Assembly (NCBI GenBank): GCA_038043305.1
Contig: JBBTCG010000155.1
Coordinates: 1 to 25,353, forward strand
Length of the DNA stretch: 25,353 nucleotides
Source of the DNA: JACRCE01 sp038043305
GTDB lineage: Bacteria; Desulfobacterota; GWC2-55-46
Direction of reading: 5' to 3'
Both the position numbers and the translations under genes were made by a program. The first letter of the stretch is position 1, and every line of letters starts with the position of its first letter. Of the stretch, positions 7,798-15,808 are shown one piece after another. Below the pieces are notes generated by a model. That model saw only the letters and a program-made list of their open reading frames with translations, was not told the origin of the DNA and did no database searches.

Positions 7798-8777
7798 GGA
7801 AAAAGGTTTTAGTGGCAGGCGCAACCGGCTTTATCGGCAAAAATATCGTTGCCAGACTTGTGCTCCGGCCAGAGTATGAACTCTTTGGCACGTACCGTAG
7901 TTCAGAGCCTTTTGAGCAATCCGGCGTTGAATGGATGCGCGTTGACCTGACAAAGACCGGCGACGTGGACAGGGCGGTCAAGGGCATGGACATCATCATA
8001 CAGGCCGCTGCAACGACCTCCGGGGCAAAGGACATCGTAACAAGACCGTATATCCACGTTACGGACAACGCGGTGATGAACTCGCTCATCTTCAGGGCAG
8101 CGCACGAAGCGAATGTAAAGCACGTCTTGTTCTTCAGTTGCACCGTCATGTATGCGTCTGGAAAAAACCCGGTGCGCGAGGAGGGATTCGACGCAAACGC
8201 CGAGATGCACAAAAATTATTTCGGCGTGGGCTGGACAAAGGTATATATCGAAAAGATGTGCGAGTTTTACTCAAGGCTCGGAAGGACGAAATATACGATC
8301 ATCAGACACTCGAACGTCTACGGCCCGCATGACAAGTTCGATCTTGAGCGTTCCCACGTCTTCGGCGCGACAATGACCAAGGTATTGAGCGCGGGCAAGA
8401 GCAAGGAGGTCAAAGTCTGGGGCACGGGAGAAGAGGAAAGAGACCTGCTTTACGTCGAAGACCTGGCCGATTTTGTGGAGACGGCGCTTGACCGGCAGGA
8501 TACGCCCCTGGGACTTTACAACGTCGGCTCCGGCGAGGCGATTTCAGTGGACGAATTGGTTAAAAAGGTTATCAGGCACTCCGGCAAAGACCTGACTATA
8601 AGGTACGACACCTCTATGCCAACGATTAAAACAAGGCTTTGTCTCGACATCCAAAGGGCCGCCTCTGCGCTCGGCTGGAGGCCGCGGACTTCGCTTGACA
8701 ACGGCATAAGAAAGACAATGGATTGGCTTACCTTCTTGAAAGAAAGCCTGCCCCCGAAGGTATCTATCGAGGGGTAA
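7794..8777 (+). CDS. NAD-dependent epimerase (GDP-fucose-synthase-like SDR) with repeat-derived C-terminus
   Basis: The protein has 327 residues. The Rossmann motif GATGFIGKN is intact at residues 8-16, and FFSCTVMY supplies the Ser-region strand. The region that aligns with GDP-fucose synthase YxxxK...Y...NxYGPxD reads VGWTK...FYSR...NVYGPHDKF. The Lys is present, but the catalytic Tyr position is Val. A Tyr (NYFG) occurs three residues earlier. The enzyme probably acts on a nucleotide sugar, perhaps GDP-linked, but the changed Tyr makes its reaction uncertain. The last 16 or so residues (from LTFLKES on) are encoded by family B and C repeats, so the ancestral stop was lost or replaced. It is the last gene of the 6309-8777 trio. 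Confidence 0.8.
   Translation: MRKKVLVAGATGFIGKNIVARLVLRPEYELFGTYRSSEPFEQSGVEWMRVDLTKTGDVDRAVKGMDIIIQAAATTSGAKDIVTRPYIHVTDNAVMNSLIFRAAHEANVKHVLFFSCTVMYASGKNPVREEGFDANAEMHKNYFGVGWTKVYIEKMCEFYSRLGRTKYTIIRHSNVYGPHDKFDLERSHVFGATMTKVLSAGKSKEVKVWGTGEEERDLLYVEDLADFVETALDRQDTPLGLYNVGSGEAISVDELVKKVIRHSGKDLTIRYDTSMPTIKTRLCLDIQRAASALGWRPRTSLDNGIRKTMDWLTFLKESLPPKVSIEG
8745..8774 (-). repeat. Family C unit, copy 3, inverted and within coding sequence
   Basis: Read on the minus strand it is CCCCTCGATAG...TTCGGGGGCAGGCT, the family C pattern with a slightly changed stem and loop. Read on the plus strand it encodes residues near the C-terminus of the SDR at 7794 (SLPPKVSIEG). Confidence 0.65.
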
Positions 8778-8780
8778 GAC

Positions 8781-8809
8781 CCCCCGATTAAAACATTCGG
8801 GGGCAGGCT
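8781..8809 (+). repeat. Family C 29-bp palindromic unit, copy 4
   Basis: CCCCCGA-TTAAAACAT-TCGGGGG followed by CAGGCT. It shares stem and tail with the units at 2731 and 2845 and faces the inverted unit at 8745-8774 six bases away. Confidence 0.75.
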
Positions 8810-8892
8810 CCGAACTTTAGTTGGGAATAAACACCAAGGCTGACGAAAACTTATATTGCCCCAGCGCTCATTTTTGAAAAAAGGAGGCGGTA

Positions 8893-10362
8893 ATGTCAAA
8901 GGCCGTATTCGCAACAGTCAACTGTAAAAAAAAGCTGTACGCCTCGACGTCGGAGAGCCTTGCCGCAGTGGCGCCCAACGTCCCGATGGGGCTTTTGGCG
9001 TCGTACATGGCCTCTCGCGGCGCGCCGGTTGAGCTTATTGATTCGGACGCACAAGACCTCAGCGTCGCTCAACTGGTCTCTCTCCTGTTTGAGAAAAAGC
9101 CCGCGCTCCTCGTGGTCATCGCCTCAGGCTCTAACCCGTCGGCCTCGACCATGAGCATGGTGGGCATAATAGACTTTTTTAAGGAATTTTATGCCAGCCC
9201 CGAGGCAAGGGATATACCGACGGCCGTCTGGGGCCCGCATCCGACGGTACTGCCTGAGAGGACGCTCAAGGAAACCGGCGCGGATTACATCGTCAAGGGA
9301 GAGGGCTATGAGACCATTTTCAATTTGTATGAGAACCTTACCGCGCGTGGCAAGGGGCTTGAGACGATAAAAGGGCTTTGCCGGATGAAGGACGGAAGAT
9401 ATGCAGAAAACGCGCCCGCTGAGCTTGTGGACGTGGATACGCTCCCCATGATTGACTGGAGCGCCATGCGCCCTGCCGGCTACAGGGCGCATAACTGGCA
9501 CTGCTTCGGCGCTATTGACAACCGCTCTCCATACGCGATCGTGTGGACCAGTATGGGGTGTCCTTACAAGTGCAACTTCTGCTGCATAAATAATCTCTTC
9601 GGAAAACATACCTACAGGATGCGTTCCATAGATAGCGTCGTCGCCGAGATAGACGCGCTTGTTAACGTTCACGGGATACGCAACATAAAGATACTTGACG
9701 AGCTTTTCATCATAAAGCATCCGAGGATACTGGAGTTTTGCGACAAGCTCAAGGAACGCAAATACGACCTTAACATGTGGTGCTTTGCGCGGGTTGACAC
9801 CGTTACTCCCGAAATACTCAAAAGACTCAAAGAGGTGGGCATGAATTGGGTGGCCTACGGCTTCGAGTCGGTAAACCACAAGGTCTTGCAAAGCGCCAAG
9901 AAAAGATACTCGCTCGATCTCATGCTTGACGTTATCAAGTGGAGCAGGGACGCCGGCATGAACATCTGCGCTGACGCGATATTCGGCCTCTGGGACGACG
10001 ACATGGACTCCATGACCGCAACCAAGGAGTTCATCTTCAAACATCAGTTCGAATGGATAAACATATACCCGGCCTTTGCCTATCCGGGCACTGAGTTATA
10101 CGATCAGTACATGGCAAACGGCATAATAGAGGCGCCAAGGACGTGGGATCAGTATTCGCTCTATGGGTACGACTGCGAATGTCTGCCGACAAAGCACCTC
10201 ACCTCGTCCGAGGTCTTGAGGTTCAGGGACGACGTGTTCAACGAATATTTCTCAAGACCGGAGTTTTTGCGGATGATTGAAAGAAAGTTCGGTCAAAGGA
10301 CGCTCGAACACGTAAGCAGCATGACGAAGATTAAACTCAAGCGCAGGATATTGGGCGACTAA
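8893..10362 (+). CDS. B12-binding radical SAM protein (BchE-like class)
   Basis: The protein has 489 residues. The N-terminal region, about residues 25-190, is a cobalamin-binding Rossmann domain (VPMGLLASYMASRG; GPHPTVLPERTL; VKGEGYETI). Next comes the radical SAM barrel with GCPYKCNFC, a standard CX3CX2C cluster site at Cys223, Cys227 and Cys230. Later strands include AYGFESV and ADAIFGLWDD, and FAYPGTELYDQY lies near the end. AAGGAGG at 8881-8887, 5 nt before the ATG, is the strongest ribosome site in the window and fixes the start. Relatives methylate or rearrange unactivated carbons. Its place between sugar-modifying and glycosyltransferase genes suggests it modifies a sugar or lipid carrier (inference). 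The gene at 10378 follows after 15 nt. Confidence 0.88.
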   Translation: MSKAVFATVNCKKKLYASTSESLAAVAPNVPMGLLASYMASRGAPVELIDSDAQDLSVAQLVSLLFEKKPALLVVIASGSNPSASTMSMVGIIDFFKEFYASPEARDIPTAVWGPHPTVLPERTLKETGADYIVKGEGYETIFNLYENLTARGKGLETIKGLCRMKDGRYAENAPAELVDVDTLPMIDWSAMRPAGYRAHNWHCFGAIDNRSPYAIVWTSMGCPYKCNFCCINNLFGKHTYRMRSIDSVVAEIDALVNVHGIRNIKILDELFIIKHPRILEFCDKLKERKYDLNMWCFARVDTVTPEILKRLKEVGMNWVAYGFESVNHKVLQSAKKRYSLDLMLDVIKWSRDAGMNICADAIFGLWDDDMDSMTATKEFIFKHQFEWINIYPAFAYPGTELYDQYMANGIIEAPRTWDQYSLYGYDCECLPTKHLTSSEVLRFRDDVFNEYFSRPEFLRMIERKFGQRTLEHVSSMTKIKLKRRILGD

Positions 10363-10377
10363 GAAAGGGGCTTCGAT

Positions 10378-11220
10378 TTGGTATACGTTTCCACCGCGTC
10401 CGTTCAAACGGATGACGCGGCTCAGGCGGTAAGCGCGCTTTCAACTTCAGGGATATTAAGCATAGAGCTTTCCGGCGGAGGCGCCCACGACGCGGGATTG
10501 CTTGAAAAGCTCATGGCATTGAAGCGCGAAAAAGGGATTGTTTTTCTCGTGCACGGTTATTTCCCGCCGCCGCCGGAGCATTTCATACTGAACTTCGCGG
10601 ATACCGGCGCCCGGACGCGCCAGTTCATAACAGGGTCTCTTGGATTCGTATCAGCGCTTGACGCGCCGTATTACTCGATCCACGCCGGTTTCAGAAAGGA
10701 GTTCACGTTCAACAATGAACTGCTCTATGAGACAAAGGGAGCGCCGTGCTTTTCGCTGAGCGGCATTGACGAAAATATCTCATGGTTCAAGGTCGTCAAT
10801 CCGGGGACGAGGCTCGTCATTGAAAACCTCTATCCGAACAACAAGAATATAGAGGCATGTTTTCTCATGCACATAGGCGAAATAACGTCGTTCATCGCCG
10901 GAAGGCCGGACGTGGAACTCCTTCTTGACCTTGGGCATCTTAATGTGTCGGCAACGCTTCTTGGGTTCAACTTCCAAAGCGCGGTAGACCGCCTGTTTAC
11001 GGATTATGCGGGCCGTATAGCCGAGATACACCTTTCCGAGAATCACGGCGATACGGACGATCACCTGCTTCTATGTAAGGACAGCCGTCAGTTGGGCATC
11101 GTTCGCGAGACGGCGAAGATTATCCGCGAAAACGGCGTCAGGCTTACCATCGAGGGGCGCGGGGCAAAGATGAAGGACGTGCTCAAAAGCTACGCGCTCG
11201 TGAGCGAGGCCGCCCTGTGA
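10378..11220 (+). CDS. Xylose-isomerase-like TIM-barrel protein (sugar phosphate isomerase/epimerase family)
   Basis: The protein has 280 residues and starts with TTG. GAAAGGGG lies 7 nt upstream and no better start is near. The strands end in the metal-binding pattern of the AP-endonuclease-2/xylose-isomerase-like family: IHAGF, VIENLYP (Glu), LLDLGHLN (Asp and His), EIHLSENHGDTDDH (His, Asp) and TIEGRG (Glu). All expected metal ligands seem present, so it is probably an active divalent-metal enzyme acting on a sugar or sugar phosphate. It is linked to the radical SAM gene upstream and overlaps the GT gene downstream by 4 bp (GTGA). A related possibility is an endonuclease IV-type fold with another substrate; the context favours sugar chemistry. 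Confidence 0.8.
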   Translation: MVYVSTASVQTDDAAQAVSALSTSGILSIELSGGGAHDAGLLEKLMALKREKGIVFLVHGYFPPPPEHFILNFADTGARTRQFITGSLGFVSALDAPYYSIHAGFRKEFTFNNELLYETKGAPCFSLSGIDENISWFKVVNPGTRLVIENLYPNNKNIEACFLMHIGEITSFIAGRPDVELLLDLGHLNVSATLLGFNFQSAVDRLFTDYAGRIAEIHLSENHGDTDDHLLLCKDSRQLGIVRETAKIIRENGVRLTIEGRGAKMKDVLKSYALVSEAAL

Positions 11221-12749
11221 TTGACCTATCCATTCTTCTGCCGACAAGAGGCCGTCCGGATCGGCTCAAAGCTCTGTTCGAGAGTCTTATCAGTACCACG
11301 GCGAAGGTTCGCGCCCTGGAGGTGGTGCTGTATCTTGACGAGAACGACGCTCAAAGCCGCGCAGTGGTCTGTCCGGAGTTGAACATTACGCGGGTAATCA
11401 GGCCGCACGGAGCGCCGATGGGCGCAATGGTGCGCGAGTGCTTTGAGGCAAGCTCAGGCCGCTTAGTCATGTTGATGAACGACGACGCGGCCATTCGCAC
11501 GAACGGGTGGGACGCGGCTATGCTTCAAGCGTTTGAAGGGTTTCCGGACGGCGTAGCGCTTGTATACGGCAATGACCTTGATCAGGGCGCGCGGGTGCCG
11601 ACCTTCCCCGCCATGCCGCGCTTTGCGTGCGGGATAATCGGCGGGCCGTGCCCGCCGGATTACCTGAATCTGCATATCGAGTCGCATATCTTTGATATCT
11701 TCAACCGGCTAAAGGCGCTCGGGCACGACAGGATTCGGTATCTTGACGACGTGGTTTTCGAGCACATGCACTATACGGTCGGAAAATCCGGCGTTGACGC
11801 GACGTACGTTAAAAAGGACCCGGGCCATGACGACATGCTTTTTATAGGATACGCGGAGGAGCGAAGACACGCGGCCCTGAGCCTTGCAAGACATATTGCC
11901 GCAACCGGCGAAAGGGGGGCGGCGTGGCGCTCACAAATCAACAAGCCTGACGTGTCGCTGATAGTTACAGGCAACGGCGGCTTTGTTCACCCCGGACGGA
12001 CCATGAGCGAGGCCGCGCTTGAAGCCTCATTCGAGGTCATTGCCGAACCTCACAGGGCGGACGAGCTAAGGGATATGTGCGGCGATAAGGCCGGGGTGAT
12101 AAGGGCGAGGGAAGGCGCGGAGGGACGCGGCCACGCTGAGGCGTGCGCCTTGAGCGCAGAGTCCGCTCACTCGGACTATCTTGTCTTCATTACCAACAGG
12201 ATTGACCCAAGGCGCGGCTGGCTCAGAGCGCTGCTTGGGGCATTGAAGGCCGACGAGCGCGCAGGCATAGCCGGTTGTAAATTCATTGACCCAAGAAACG
12301 GCAGGATCAGACATGCGGGTTACGGATTTTACAGGGAAAGGGACTCTCTCCGTTTGACCTCGATTTACATGGGCACAAGCGCGCTCAATCCGGCCGTAAA
12401 CAAGCTGCGCGAGCTTCAGGCGGTCTCAGCCGGGTGCATGATGGTGCGAAGGGATGTCTTCCTCAACTGCGCCGCGCCCAAGACCGGCGAGGGTTGCATT
12501 GACGTGGTGGGACTCAGCGTCAATGCGCGATTGGCCGGCTTTAAGACGCTCTACGTCCCGGACGGGGTGGTTGAGCTTCACGGAGACGACGGGCCGTGCA
12601 GGTGCGGACAGACCGGGGATTTTCCCGACGCCTTAATCGCCGATTTGACAACGGTCCTTGAAGAGGACGGATATGAACTGATGGGACGAACCATAAGACA
12701 AATGACTCTAAGGCGCGGCGTTGAAGTTGACAAAGCCATTGGGATGTAA
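11217..12749 (+). CDS. Two-domain glycosyltransferase family 2 protein
   Basis: The protein has 510 residues with a GTG start overlapping the previous stop. The first GT-A domain, about residues 1-200, has LSILLPTRGRPDRL and LMNDDAAIRTNGWD, with the NDD acidic motif intact. It is a diverged paralogue of the N-terminal domains of the genes at 15809 and 17352. The second GT-like domain, about residues 245-500, has strands such as VSLIVTGNGG, SDYLVFITNRIDPRRGW, GIAGCKFIDPRNGRIRHAGYGF and SAGCMMVRRDVF. In it the metal-binding DDD seen at the same place in the 17352 protein (LVLMDDDVF) is replaced by TNR, so it may be inactive or metal independent. It is probably a cytoplasmic polymer-building enzyme. 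Sugar and linkage are unknown. Confidence 0.82.
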   Translation: MIDLSILLPTRGRPDRLKALFESLISTTAKVRALEVVLYLDENDAQSRAVVCPELNITRVIRPHGAPMGAMVRECFEASSGRLVMLMNDDAAIRTNGWDAAMLQAFEGFPDGVALVYGNDLDQGARVPTFPAMPRFACGIIGGPCPPDYLNLHIESHIFDIFNRLKALGHDRIRYLDDVVFEHMHYTVGKSGVDATYVKKDPGHDDMLFIGYAEERRHAALSLARHIAATGERGAAWRSQINKPDVSLIVTGNGGFVHPGRTMSEAALEASFEVIAEPHRADELRDMCGDKAGVIRAREGAEGRGHAEACALSAESAHSDYLVFITNRIDPRRGWLRALLGALKADERAGIAGCKFIDPRNGRIRHAGYGFYRERDSLRLTSIYMGTSALNPAVNKLRELQAVSAGCMMVRRDVFLNCAAPKTGEGCIDVVGLSVNARLAGFKTLYVPDGVVELHGDDGPCRCGQTGDFPDALIADLTTVLEEDGYELMGRTIRQMTLRRGVEVDKAIGM

Positions 12750-12753
12750 GGGA

Positions 12754-14223
12754 ATGATCGAAATAGCCTTTGATAACCGTTCACGGACAATTCAGCCGAA
12801 GGTCAGCGTCATTATCGTTGACTGGTCGTGCCGTGAAAGTTTTCACGTCCTCGAATATCTTAATAAACAGGAGGCCGCGAGAGAGGATTACGATGTCGTC
12901 TGGATCGAATATTACAACGCAAGGCCGGCTCCGTTGACAAAGGCCACAACCGCCTTTGGCGTCAATCCAACGATTGACAAATGGATCATAATGAACATGC
13001 CGGGCAATGTTTACTACCATAAGCACCTCATGTACAACGCAGGCGTCATTGCCGCAAGCGGCGAGATAATCGTCATCTGCGATTCGGACGCCGTCTTGCG
13101 GCCGTCCTTTGTCAAAAGCATTATAAAGCCCTTTAATGACAACCCCGGCGTTGTCCTGCACCTTGATCAGGTAAGGAACAATGACAGGCGTTTTTATCCG
13201 TTCAACTATCCGTCAGTTGACGAGATACTCGGCAAAGGGTGTTTGAACTGGAAGGATGGAAAGACTACCGGCCTCCTTGACTTAGACGATGAGCTTCACG
13301 CAAGGAACTACGGGGCCTGCTTTTGCGCTAAGAGGGCGGACATTATAAGCATAGGCGGGGCTGACGAGCATGACGATTATCTTGGACACGTATGCGGGCC
13401 TTATGAGATGACGTTCAGGCTCAGAAACGCGGGGCTAAGGATAATCTGGCATGAGCAAGAGTTTTTGTATCACGTATGGCATCCGGGCACGGACGGAGAG
13501 TCCAATTACATGGGGCCTCATAACGGACGGAACATGTCAACCACTGCGCTTCGCATAAGGAGCACAAGGAGGATAATGCCGCTCGTTGAAAATCCGGCCA
13601 TCAGGACGATGAGGCTTCATCCCCACGAGATAATCTATGAGCCGCTTCTGAACCAGTGTGTGCCTGAACAGGAGCTTGACCGCTGGGCAATAAGGAAGTT
13701 GAGGCCCGCGCATGATTCGGATGAATTCAGCGGCAAGTTTCTCAAAAATCCGCTTTCCGCGATACGCCTTGCAGCAACGTTTCTAACCATTGCCGTCAAG
13801 CAGTTTCACATGAAGGCAACGAGGTTTTCAAGGCAGCCCAAGAGCGCGATGGACGTGGTCAGGAAGGCATTCAAGGCATATGCCTTCGTTAAAAATATGG
13901 CGCGATACAACCATTACGTCCTCAGAAGCTGCGAGGAATGTTTGAAGACGCTTGCCTCTGAAAACGTTCGCGAGTTCGCGCTGTACGGCACGGGCGACGT
14001 GGCAAAGGTGCTTTATGCGCTCAGCCTGCCGTCGCCGGTCAAGGTGAGCGCGGTCTATGACAGGACCGAGGGCGGCAGTTTTTCAAGCTTGCGCGTCTTG
14101 CCGGTCAACACGATACGCGGCTACAAGGGCAAGGTGGTTGTGGCGACCCTTGCAGGGGCAATGGAGAGCGCGGAATTTTTGAAAAGCATGGACGTGGATG
14201 AAAAGAGCATCGTACTCCTTTAG
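12754..14223 (+). CDS. Glycosyltransferase family 2 protein with C-terminal Rossmann-like domain
   Basis: The protein has 489 residues from the ATG at 12754, five bases after the preceding stop. The frame is open further upstream, but those codons overlap the end of the previous gene. The GT-A domain has VSVIIVDWSCRES, then VICDSDAVLRPSF with the DxD at residues 110-112, and GACFCAKRADIISIGGADE with an acidic pair as in GT2 and galactosyltransferase domains. From about residue 407, EFALYGTGDVAKVLY, VSAVYDRTEGG and GKVVVATLAGA form a small Rossmann-like nucleotide- or sugar-binding domain. It resembles the N-terminal part of PglD-type proteins. The ribosome site is weak (AAGGG too close), so coupling to the upstream gene is likely. 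It probably adds a sugar to the exported chain. Confidence 0.8.
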   Translation: MIEIAFDNRSRTIQPKVSVIIVDWSCRESFHVLEYLNKQEAAREDYDVVWIEYYNARPAPLTKATTAFGVNPTIDKWIIMNMPGNVYYHKHLMYNAGVIAASGEIIVICDSDAVLRPSFVKSIIKPFNDNPGVVLHLDQVRNNDRRFYPFNYPSVDEILGKGCLNWKDGKTTGLLDLDDELHARNYGACFCAKRADIISIGGADEHDDYLGHVCGPYEMTFRLRNAGLRIIWHEQEFLYHVWHPGTDGESNYMGPHNGRNMSTTALRIRSTRRIMPLVENPAIRTMRLHPHEIIYEPLLNQCVPEQELDRWAIRKLRPAHDSDEFSGKFLKNPLSAIRLAATFLTIAVKQFHMKATRFSRQPKSAMDVVRKAFKAYAFVKNMARYNHYVLRSCEECLKTLASENVREFALYGTGDVAKVLYALSLPSPVKVSAVYDRTEGGSFSSLRVLPVNTIRGYKGKVVVATLAGAMESAEFLKSMDVDEKSIVLL

Positions 14224-14237
14224 GAAAGCGGACGGAT

Positions 14238-15014
14238 ATGAAACTGACAAATCAGCGCATAGAGAGATTAAAAGACCTGATAGTGGAGTTGACTAAAAAG
14301 GAGATGAAGGTCAGGTACAAGAGGAGCTATCTCGGATACCTCTGGTCCGTGCTGAACCCTCTGACGCTGGCGCTCATCTTTTTTTTCGCCTTTAAGGTCG
14401 TAATGAAGGTGGGGATCGAGGACTATCCGCTTTTTCTCATCGCCGGGCTTTTTCCGTGGCAGTTTTTGTCGAACTCGGTCAACGCGGGCGTCATGGCCTT
14501 CGTGTCGAACGCCTCGCTCATTAAGAAAACATCCTTTCCGAGGGAGGCCATAATCTACAGCATCATACTCAGCGAACTTATCCACTTTATCCTCTCATTG
14601 CCGGTCATAGTGGTCTTTCTTCTGATATACGGCGGGTTTCCGACATGGTGGTGGCTCCCGGGACTCGTGGTGCTCGTCGTCGCGCAGAGCCTTTTGATAT
14701 CCGGGATCGCGCTCGCCGTCGCGTCAGTCAACCTCTTTTTCAGGGACCTTGAGAGGATTGTAAGCATACTGCTCAACCTTCTTTTCTACGCGACGCCGAT
14801 TGTATATTCGATGCGGATAATGCCGGAGGGAACTGGAAAGATGATGCTGATAAACCCGCTTGCCCCGCTGATACTGAGCTACCAGCAGTTGTTTCTTGAA
14901 GGAACGCTGAACATGGAATACTCTGCAATCGCCGCGCTTTGGGGGATCATCTTTTTTTTGAGCGGCAGGCTCGTCTATGCAAGGCTTGAATGGAGACTGG
15001 CAGAGGCGCTATGA
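14238..15014 (+). CDS. wzm: ABC-2 type polysaccharide export permease (Wzm-like)
   Basis: The protein has 258 residues. An amphipathic cytoplasmic N-terminus carries KVRYKRSYLGYLWSVLNPL, the family signature before TM1. About six TM segments follow, with AGLFPWQFLSNSV and SLIKKTSFPRE between them and IVYSMRIMPEG near the end. This is the membrane half of an ABC exporter that moves lipid-linked polysaccharide across the inner membrane (O-antigen Wzm, KpsM, teichoic acid TagG). Length is normal for the family. Its stop overlaps the start of the ATPase gene (ATGA), as expected for an obligate pair. The presence of this pair, with no Wzx/Wzy seen in the window, places the locus in the ABC-transporter-dependent class. 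Confidence 0.93.
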   Translation: MKLTNQRIERLKDLIVELTKKEMKVRYKRSYLGYLWSVLNPLTLALIFFFAFKVVMKVGIEDYPLFLIAGLFPWQFLSNSVNAGVMAFVSNASLIKKTSFPREAIIYSIILSELIHFILSLPVIVVFLLIYGGFPTWWWLPGLVVLVVAQSLLISGIALAVASVNLFFRDLERIVSILLNLLFYATPIVYSMRIMPEGTGKMMLINPLAPLILSYQQLFLEGTLNMEYSAIAALWGIIFFLSGRLVYARLEWRLAEAL

Positions 15015-15778
15015 CCGATTGGGCGATAGAGTTTGACGACGTGTGGAAGAGCTACCCTTCCTACAGCCACGTAAAGGGCGGGCTTAAACATTTTATCTTC
15101 AATCTGCCGAGCGTTGTCAGGCGCTCGCGCCTTGCAAATGAAAATGGAAATGGTAACGCGGCGCTATCAGCGCTCAAGGGCGTGAGTTTTAACGTTAAGC
15201 GAGGCGAGGCAACGGGCATCATCGGCAGGAACGGGGCCGGGAAGAGCACCGTGCTCGGGCTTATAGCCGGGGTTATGAGGCCCACGAGCGGAAGGGTAAA
15301 GGTCAATGGCCGCATTGCCCCGCTTTTGGAGCTTGGCGCTGGATTTCATCCGGACCTCTCAGGGCTTGAAAATATCGTACTCAACGGCGTGATACTGGGC
15401 CTCAGCAAGGCTCAGGTGCGGCGCAGGATGGACGAGATCGTCGAGTTTTCCGGCCTTGCGGATATGATATACCAGCCCGTGCGGACATATTCAACTGGCA
15501 TGTCGGCAAGGCTCGGTTTTTCGGTGGTGGCGCATCTTGACCCTGAACTGCTCCTTATAGACGAGGTGCTCGGCGTAGGGGATATAGACTTCCAGAAAAG
15601 ATCGCTCGATAAGATACGCGACTTCAAAAAAAAGGGAACCACCATCGTCTTCGTGTCGCACAGCCTATCGGACGTCAACATGATATGCGACACGGCCATC
15701 TGGCTCAAGGGACATGAACTCAGCATGAAGGGCGCTTCAGAGGTTGTAACAAGGGCGTATATTGATGAATCTGGTTAG
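15011..15778 (+). CDS. wzt: ABC polysaccharide exporter ATPase (Wzt-like, short form)
   Basis: The protein has 255 residues from the ATG that overlaps the permease stop. An earlier in-frame ATG at 14990 would add only seven residues inside wzm. Walker A is GIIGRNGAGKST, followed by the family-typical ELGAGFHPDLSGLENI. The signature is YSTGMSARLGF, Walker B is ELLLIDEVLGVGD, and the H-loop is FVSHS. It powers export with Wzm. Unlike E. coli O9a/O8 Wzt it ends after the nucleotide-binding domain and has no C-terminal carbohydrate-binding extension. Recognition of a capped chain end by Wzt itself is therefore not expected, and export may be coupled to synthesis or use another protein for recognition. 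Confidence 0.93.
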   Translation: MTDWAIEFDDVWKSYPSYSHVKGGLKHFIFNLPSVVRRSRLANENGNGNAALSALKGVSFNVKRGEATGIIGRNGAGKSTVLGLIAGVMRPTSGRVKVNGRIAPLLELGAGFHPDLSGLENIVLNGVILGLSKAQVRRRMDEIVEFSGLADMIYQPVRTYSTGMSARLGFSVVAHLDPELLLIDEVLGVGDIDFQKRSLDKIRDFKKKGTTIVFVSHSLSDVNMICDTAIWLKGHELSMKGASEVVTRAYIDESG

Positions 15779-15808
15779 CAGGCAAAACGGCCGAGGAGGC
15801 GGGTACGG

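Larger units (their letters stand above)
8727..8862 (+). repeat. Family B palindromic element, copy 3 (degraded, overlaps CDS end)
   Basis: It starts inside the coding region as CTTACCTTCTTGAAAGAAA, one T shorter than other copies. It is then split by an inverted family C unit (8745-8774), resumes at TAAG, is split again by a direct family C unit (8781-8809), and continues with GAACTTTAGTTGGGAATAA, AGGCTGAC and TTATATTGCCCC. The stop codon at 8775-8777 comes from the element's TAAG. Confidence 0.7.

Noticed and set aside
2731..8809. Family C units as a CRISPR-like repeat
   Set aside because: There are only four copies at two sites in mixed orientation, with no regular spacers and no cas genes. 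They are better explained as short palindromic insertions.
9124..10044. Minus-strand open frame of 306 codons opposite the radical SAM gene
   Set aside because: It lies wholly within a well-supported gene that has a strong ribosome site, and its translation shows no domain pattern.
12721..12753. Earlier TTG start for the gene at 12754
   Set aside because: It would overlap the end of the preceding coding sequence and adds no conserved residues.
14990..15010. Earlier ATG for the Wzt-like ATPase
   Set aside because: The ATG at 15011 forms an ATGA overlap with the permease stop, the usual arrangement for this pair, and matches the usual N-terminus.
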